This document shows, piece by piece, positions 6,385 through 10,435 of a DNA stretch of 10,435 nt. Both the position numbers and the translations under genes were made by a program. The stretch spans positions 1 through 10,435 of the forward strand of contig JALGUK010000032.1 in the NCBI GenBank assembly GCA_029820875.1, written 5' to 3'. The stretch's first letter is position 1. Each line of letters starts with the position of its first letter. The notes below the pieces were generated by a model. That model saw only the letters and a list, made by a program, of their open reading frames with translations. It had not been told where the DNA came from and made no database searches. This DNA is from Candidatus Zipacnadia bacterium (GTDB lineage: Bacteria > Armatimonadota > UBA5377 > JALGUK01).

Positions 6385-7182
6385 TTGTTTATCATCGGAG
6401 AACGCATCAACACAAGCCGCAAGGGCGTCGAAGAGGCGGTCCGGCGACGCGATACCGAATTCATTCAAGGGGAGGCGAAAAAGCAGGCGGAAGCAGGGGC
6501 CGATATGATTGATGCCAACGCCGGGACGCTGCTGTCCGAGGAAGTCGAAGCGATGGCATGGCTCGTGGATACAATCCAAGCCGCCGTTGACCTCCCTGTT
6601 TCGCTCGACAGTCCGCGGCCGGAGGCGCTCAAGATAGGGCTTGAGCACGCCGAGAGAAAGCCCATGCTCAATTCGATTACGGCTGAGACAGCGCGGCTTG
6701 AGGCATGCCTGCCGCTCCTGAAAATGCGGGATTGCTCGGTCATCGGCTTGACGCTGGATGACAGGGGGATGCCTCCAGACGCGGACCGGCGCGTCGAGGT
6801 CGCCAAGAAGCTCGCGGATGAGGTCACAAGCGCCGGCATTGAACTTTCGGACCTTTACGTGGACCCCGTGGTCCAGCCGATCGGCACCGACCCCAACAAC
6901 GGCAATATTCTGCTGGAAGCCATTGAGAGGATATTGCAGGAGCTGCCCGGAGTGCATGTAACCTGCGGCCTCAGCAATATCTCCTACGGCATGCCCAACC
7001 GCAAGCTCTTAAACAGGACGTTCCTGAGCCTGGCGATGCATGCCGGGATGGACGCGGCTATTCTCGATCCGTGCGACGCCAAGCTTATGGCTGTTGTGCG
7101 TGCCGCCGAGACGCTTCTTTGCATTGACGAATGGGGGCTTAACTACGTCTCAGCGTTTCGCGAGGGAAAGCTCGACGTATAG
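6385..7182 (+). CDS. Methyl-THF:corrinoid protein methyltransferase (AcsE/MtgA-like)
   Basis: Moves the methyl group of 5-methyl-THF to the cobalt of a corrinoid protein. The 265-residue pterin-binding barrel is nearly co-linear with the Moorella thermoacetica methyltransferase AcsE (about 262 residues): the N-terminus MFIIGERIN matches, and D75 (VSLDS), N96 (MLNS), D160 (LYVDP) and N198 (GLSN) fall at or within one residue of the pterin-binding and protonation residues reported for that enzyme. NRTFLSLAMHAGMDAAI (210-226) is also characteristic. The lack of the DHPS motifs GGESTRPG and SRK excludes a second folP. The partner could be the acetyl-CoA pathway corrinoid iron-sulfur protein, a MetH-like cobalamin domain or a demethylation system; none is in the window. 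MetF, two genes upstream, would supply its substrate. Confidence 0.9.
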   Translation: MFIIGERINTSRKGVEEAVRRRDTEFIQGEAKKQAEAGADMIDANAGTLLSEEVEAMAWLVDTIQAAVDLPVSLDSPRPEALKIGLEHAERKPMLNSITAETARLEACLPLLKMRDCSVIGLTLDDRGMPPDADRRVEVAKKLADEVTSAGIELSDLYVDPVVQPIGTDPNNGNILLEAIERILQELPGVHVTCGLSNISYGMPNRKLLNRTFLSLAMHAGMDAAILDPCDAKLMAVVRAAETLLCIDEWGLNYVSAFREGKLDV

Positions 7183-7201
7183 CTGAGCGGATGGTGAGTA
7201 T

Positions 7202-8323
7202 ATGAGTCCGAAGAGGATATTTATCGCAGCCACCGGCCAGGATGACGGCAAAACAACCGTTTCCCTGGGGCTGATAAGCGCCTTCAAAAAGAGGCTGAAC
7301 GCGAAGATCGGCTTCATCAAGCCCGTCGGACAGCGCTATGTTGAACAAGGCGGCTACAAGGTTGATGAGGATTCCGTACTCATTGAGCGGGTGTGCGAAG
7401 TAGATTGCAACCTCAGCGATATGAGCCCGATAGCCATCGAGCGCGGCTTCACGGCAAACTACATATTGATGGGCGACCAAGCAACTCTGACCCATCGAAT
7501 TCAGCAGGCATTTCAGCGCGTCGCAGAAGGCAAGGATTTTGTGGTAATCGAAGGAACCGGCCACGCAGGCGTGGGCTCCATCTTCGACCTGTGTAACGCG
7601 ACTGTCGCCAATCTCCTAGGCTCCAAGGCCATCCTTATCACTCAAGGCGGCCTCGGAAGGCCGGTGGACGAGGTCGTCCTCAATAAAGCCCTCTTCGACA
7701 CCGCCGACGTGGAATTGGTGGGCGTAATCGTCAACAAGATTCTCCGCAACAAGTATGAGCGTATCAGCGAGCTGCTCCACAAGGCCTTCGCTCGCAAGGG
7801 CATCCGCCTTCTGGGCACTATCCCCTATCGCAAGAGTCTTACCGAACCCACGATGAAGCAAGTTCACGACGAGATCGGGGGCACTGTGCTGACAGGGGAG
7901 GACTGTCTGGATAATCGCGTGCGGCACATCATTGTTGGAGCGATGGAGCCTCGCCATGCGCTTCGATACTTTCGGGATGGCTCCCTGATTATCACTCCAG
8001 GCGACCGCGAGGATCTCATCTTCACCGGCCTGAGTTCCCACATGCTGGGACCGGCCCCAGGCAAGAATACCGACGAAATCAAACTGTTTCAACTTGCCGG
8101 AATCGTCTTGACAGGGGGGCTTATGCCCCACCGGATTACCATGGAGCTTCTCGAAAGGGCAAAGCTGCCGGTTATCGCTGTAGACGATAACACCTATGAG
8201 GCTGCATCGAAAGTTCACGATCTCACAATCAAGCTACTTCCAACCGACGAGGACAAGATAAGAATCGCAAGCGAGCTTGTAGAAGAATATGTCGATGTGG
8301 ATGCCCTCCTGGAAGCCTTGTAG
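7202..8323 (+). CDS. BioD-like P-loop NTPase with C-terminal DRTGG domain
   Basis: A 373-residue cytosolic protein built like the N-terminal, non-catalytic part of long phosphate acetyltransferases such as E. coli Pta. Residues 1 to about 210 are a dethiobiotin-synthetase-like P-loop domain: ATGQDDGKTT (10-19) is the deviant Walker A loop and VVIEGTGH (114-121) resembles the VEGAGG strand of BioD. Residues about 215-330 form the DRTGG domain, with VGAM (245-248), ITPGDREDLI (264-273) and GIVLTGG (300-306). The Pta catalytic domain is absent and the stop is followed by no Pta-like frame. In Pta this region has been linked to allosteric control, so a sensory or regulatory role is an inference. 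The start ATG at 7202 has only a weak, close site (GGTGAG, 7193-7198). It lies 19 bases after the methyltransferase gene and ends the C1 cluster. Confidence 0.82.
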   Translation: MSPKRIFIAATGQDDGKTTVSLGLISAFKKRLNAKIGFIKPVGQRYVEQGGYKVDEDSVLIERVCEVDCNLSDMSPIAIERGFTANYILMGDQATLTHRIQQAFQRVAEGKDFVVIEGTGHAGVGSIFDLCNATVANLLGSKAILITQGGLGRPVDEVVLNKALFDTADVELVGVIVNKILRNKYERISELLHKAFARKGIRLLGTIPYRKSLTEPTMKQVHDEIGGTVLTGEDCLDNRVRHIIVGAMEPRHALRYFRDGSLIITPGDREDLIFTGLSSHMLGPAPGKNTDEIKLFQLAGIVLTGGLMPHRITMELLERAKLPVIAVDDNTYEAASKVHDLTIKLLPTDEDKIRIASELVEEYVDVDALLEAL

Positions 8324-8422
8324 CAATGGTACGGGCACCGCTGAACTCGAGAGCAAGCCGAAAATGGAAGAAACCTGGTTCCCACCTCCGCTGATCGTTT
8401 CAGAAGGAGCATGCCAAGCTGC
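8324..8422 (+). other. Gap between the C1 cluster and the glycosyltransferase/asnB genes
   Basis: This 99-base stretch is one of the longest non-coding gaps in the window and separates two groups of unrelated function. I see no stem followed by a T-run and no clear -35/-10 pair. The only recognisable element is AAGGAG at 8404-8409 for the following gene. A promoter here is likely by position only. Confidence 0.3.
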
Positions 8423-9367
8423 ATGAGATTCTCCCTACTCATCCCCACATATCGCCGCCCTGAAACCCTGAAACGGTGCCTTCAAAGTGCTCTTGACCAA
8501 ACGCGGCCGCCTGATGAATTGATCGTCATCACCCGCGCCGACGACTACGAAACGAAGGCCGTGGCGTCGCGCTTGTTCGAGGAAGCTTCCGGCACGGGTA
8601 TTACCTGCCTGCACGCCACAGTCAACGAGCCGGGCCTTACCAACGCCCAAAACGCAGGCCTGGCAGTCGCCACCGGCGATATAGTCTGCTTCACCGATGA
8701 CGACGTCGTCCTCCCACCGACCTGGCTTGCGCGCATTGAGGAACATTTCGAGCGGGATTCCGTGGGTGCCATAGGCGGACGAGACCGGTTAATGTATGAC
8801 CCCCCGCGGGACGAGCCGGCACAGGTCGTCGGCCGTTTGACCTGGTTCGGCCGTATGATAGGCAACCATAACAAGATAATCCCGGGCGGCCCGCGGGTCG
8901 TTGATCACATAAAGGGATGCAACATGAGCTTCCGCCGCATCCTTGCACCGAGCCTTGACCCTAACCTCATCGGCGTGGACGGCACAGAGCTGGACATGTG
9001 CCTCCGAATCCGTAAGGCAGGCGCAGAGGTGATATATGACCCTGGTCTTGTGGTCGAGCACTACCCCGCCCCCCGCGAAAACGTCCCGGAACGCGAGACC
9101 CTTGACGCCATCTTCGGAAGCGCCCACAACCTCGCTTACTGTGTGTGGAAGCACCTCCCGCTGTGGCGACGCCTGAGTTTCCTCGCCTACACTCTCATAG
9201 TCGGCCAGGGGGACTGCTACGGCCTGGCCAAGTTCGTCATTCGGGCGCCCAGGGACGGCGCGGGGCTTGCCTGGGCGAGGCTGCGCGCCTGCATAAGCGG
9301 CACAGTGCGCGGAATCGCCAGGGCTTGTTCCGCACGGAGACAATCGGAGCCCGGAGGAGCTGCCTGA
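8423..9367 (+). CDS. Family 2 (GT-A fold) glycosyltransferase
   Basis: A 314-residue inverting-type glycosyltransferase, probably acting at the inner membrane face in polysaccharide or glycoconjugate assembly; donor and acceptor are not predictable. The N-terminus MRFSLLIPTYRRPETLKRCL is classic GT2. NEPGLTNAQNAGLAVATGD (68-86) precedes the metal- and nucleotide-binding CFTDDDVVLP (89-98, D92-D94). CNMSFRR (166-172) and GTELDMCLRIRKAG (187-200) are the acceptor-loop and catalytic-base regions (the usual ED motif appears as ELD). A hydrophobic segment near 251-261 may contact the membrane. The frame also has ATG at 8411, but AAGGAG at 8404-8409 is one base from it and 13 from 8423, so 8423 is preferred; neither spacing is ideal. 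asnB starts two bases after the stop, indicating co-transcription. Confidence 0.87.
   Translation: MRFSLLIPTYRRPETLKRCLQSALDQTRPPDELIVITRADDYETKAVASRLFEEASGTGITCLHATVNEPGLTNAQNAGLAVATGDIVCFTDDDVVLPPTWLARIEEHFERDSVGAIGGRDRLMYDPPRDEPAQVVGRLTWFGRMIGNHNKIIPGGPRVVDHIKGCNMSFRRILAPSLDPNLIGVDGTELDMCLRIRKAGAEVIYDPGLVVEHYPAPRENVPERETLDAIFGSAHNLAYCVWKHLPLWRRLSFLAYTLIVGQGDCYGLAKFVIRAPRDGAGLAWARLRACISGTVRGIARACSARRQSEPGGAA
9353..9359 (+). promoter_or_regulatory. Ribosome binding site for asnB
   Basis: GGAGGAG, inside the 3' end of the glycosyltransferase gene, lies ten bases before ATG at 9370. This start puts cysteine directly after the initiator methionine, as class II glutamine amidotransferases require. 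Confidence 0.75.
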
Positions 9368-9369
9368 TA

Positions 9370-10281
9370 ATGTGCGGGATATGCGGCTTTGTCGGCTTCG
9401 ACGACCAGCAGTTGATTGAGCGCATGTGCGAGATTATGGTCCATCGCGGCCCCGATGACCACGGCGTCTTCACGGACCACGGTATAGCCCTGGGAATGCG
9501 CCGCCTCAGCGTCATTGACCTTCACACCGGCCATCAACCCATCGCCAACGAGGACCAAACGTTTTGGATTATCCTCAACGGCGAAATCTTCAACTACCGA
9601 CAACTTCGCGAGGAGCTTAAAGACAAGGGACATACCTTTCGCACTGCCAGCGACACCGAGGTCGTGGTGCACCTTTACGAGGAGATGGGCACAGAATGCG
9701 TCCGGCGGCTGCGCGGAATGTTCACCTTCGCCATATGGGACAGCAAGAGCAGCACCCTGTTCATTGCACGCGACCGCGTGGGCATCAAGCCCCTGTATTA
9801 CGCCTCAAACGGCGGCCGATTCGCATTCGCGTCCGAGGTCAAAGCCCTGTTGCTGTGCCCGTTCGTCAGCCGCGAGATGAACCGCGAGGCTCTCCCCGAT
9901 TATCTTGTTTTGCAGTATGTCCCCGCTCCTGAGACTCTCTTCGCCGGCATCAAGAAACTGCCCGCCGGACACACGATGACTGTCAAAGGGAACAACATCA
10001 CCTTCGAACGCTACTGGCACGTCCAGATGAGGGCATCAAGCTCCACAATCAGCGAAGATGATGTATTCGCCGAGTTCCAGGAGCGTGTCGCCGATGCCGT
10101 CTCATCGCGCCTGATAAGCGACGTTCCGCTCGGTGCACTCCTTAGCGGGGGGATTGACTCGAGCGTCGTGGTCGCTTTGATGGCCGAGGCCGAAGGGCAG
10201 CCGGTGCAGACATTCACCGTCGGCTTTGAGCCTGCATACCGCGCGCACGGTCGCCGACCACATCGGCACCAATCACCATGA
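9370..10281 (+). CDS. asnB: Asparagine synthetase (glutamine-hydrolysing), N-terminal part up to a frameshift
   Basis: AsnB-type enzymes take ammonia from glutamine and amidate aspartate, or in cell-surface loci another carboxylate, through an acyl-AMP. The start at 9370 gives MCGICGF: C2 becomes the N-terminal nucleophile. The class II glutaminase domain follows, with HRGPDDHG (25-32), MRRLSVID (43-50), LNGEIFNY (69-76) and the SDTEV strand (94-98). RDRVGIKPLYY (134-144) leads into the synthetase domain, and LLSGGIDSS (257-265) is the pyrophosphate-binding PP-loop. After TFTVGFEPAY (281-290) similarity stops and the frame runs to a TGA at 10279-10281 through residues unlike the family. The true continuation resumes in another frame at about 10241. 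It lies two bases after the glycosyltransferase gene. Full-length relatives have about 600 residues, so this frame alone would be truncated and probably inactive as a synthetase. Confidence 0.88.
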   Translation: MCGICGFVGFDDQQLIERMCEIMVHRGPDDHGVFTDHGIALGMRRLSVIDLHTGHQPIANEDQTFWIILNGEIFNYRQLREELKDKGHTFRTASDTEVVVHLYEEMGTECVRRLRGMFTFAIWDSKSSTLFIARDRVGIKPLYYASNGGRFAFASEVKALLLCPFVSREMNREALPDYLVLQYVPAPETLFAGIKKLPAGHTMTVKGNNITFERYWHVQMRASSSTISEDDVFAEFQERVADAVSSRLISDVPLGALLSGGIDSSVVVALMAEAEGQPVQTFTVGFEPAYRAHGRRPHRHQSP

Positions 10282-10435
10282 GATTACGGTGCGTCCCCAG
10301 GCGGCTCAACTCCTACCCACCCTTGTATGGCACATGGATGAACCAATCGCCGACGCCGCGGCCCTCCCGACGTTCCTCATCTCGCGCTTCGCCCGTCAGA
10401 AAGTGACCGTTGCTCTCACCGGTGAGGGCGGTGAC
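10241..10435 (+). pseudogene. asnB: Frameshifted continuation of asnB, cut by window edge
   Basis: Read from 10241 in the frame one base later than the upstream asnB frame, the sequence translates to ARTVADHIGTNHHEITV, then LVWHMDEPIADAAALPTFLIS and VTVALTGEGGD at the window end. These are standard AsnB synthetase-domain motifs (GTxHHE, DEPxxD, LxGEGGDE) in the right order after the PP-loop. Known enzymes usually have about eight or nine residues between GFE and the AR pair, whereas only three and one extra base are seen here. A loss of roughly 14 bases would explain both the frame change and the short spacing. It could be a real disabling mutation or an assembly error. Confidence 0.85.

Noticed and set aside
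6385..7182. Second dihydropteroate synthase
   Set aside because: It shares the pterin-binding barrel but lacks the GGESTRPG, DPGIGFGK and SRK motifs, and matches AcsE at D75, N96, D160 and the GLSN asparagine.
10231..10250. Programmed ribosomal frameshift in asnB
   Set aside because: There is no slippery heptamer, and the conserved loop is itself several residues too short, which points to a deletion or assembly error.
1..10435. tRNA, rRNA, CRISPR array, insertion sequence or attachment site
   Set aside because: I found no repeat-spacer pattern, transposase, terminal inverted repeats or tRNA-like fold; almost all the sequence is covered by recognised plus-strand genes.

Overview
The window looks like a piece of a GC-rich bacterial genome. 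It carries a head-to-tail, plus-strand cluster for folate synthesis and folate-bound one-carbon (C1) chemistry, followed by the start of what looks like a separate glycan or amidotransferase locus. All genes are on the plus strand, intergenic gaps are under 100 bases, and nearly every gene has a recognisable Shine-Dalgarno site. Three genes appear to start with TTG. The organism cannot be fixed from sequence alone. The pseudopilin (FTLIELLVVIAIIGILA followed by an NDYDSFYP-type motif and a relic of the H-x9-DG motif) is of a type very common in Armatimonadota and also seen in Planctomycetota and Verrucomicrobiota. My best guess is an uncultured Armatimonadota-like bacterium.

Layout. 1-714: dihydropteroate synthase (folP), cut by the window edge. 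711-1319: 5-formyltetrahydrofolate cyclo-ligase, overlapping folP by ATGA. 1398-1769: dihydroneopterin aldolase (folB). 1804-2430: FchA/FTCD-type methenyl-THF cyclohydrolase or cyclodeaminase. 2447-3127: a pseudopilin-like secreted or surface protein, the odd one out. 3199-4071: methylenetetrahydrofolate reductase (MetF type). 4127-5413: a fusion of 3-hexulose-6-phosphate synthase with an RraA-like aldolase-family domain. 5398-6369: ketopantoate reductase. 6385-7182: stand-alone methyl-THF:corrinoid methyltransferase (AcsE/MtgA-like). 7202-8323: BioD-like P-loop plus DRTGG-domain protein. After a 99-base gap come a family 2 glycosyltransferase (8423-9367) and asnB-type asparagine synthetase (from 9370), whose frame is broken near 10240 and which then runs off the window.

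How the genes fit together. folP and folB build the pterin cofactor. The cyclo-ligase and the FchA-like protein move formyl/methenyl forms. MetF reduces methylene-THF to methyl-THF. The AcsE-like methyltransferase can pass that methyl group to a corrinoid protein. The hexulose-phosphate synthase domain would fix or release formaldehyde, which exchanges chemically with methylene-THF. Ketopantoate reductase works one step after PanB, which uses methylene-THF. The set resembles the methyl branch of the Wood-Ljungdahl pathway or a split methionine-synthase route. Formyl-THF synthetase, FolD, MetV, the corrinoid protein and CO dehydrogenase/acetyl-CoA synthase are not in this window, so neither route can be asserted. 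The most noteworthy items are the HPS-RraA fusion with HPS-type specificity residues and no isomerase beside it, the DRTGG protein placed next to the methyltransferase, the pseudopilin inside the C1 cluster, and the broken asnB.
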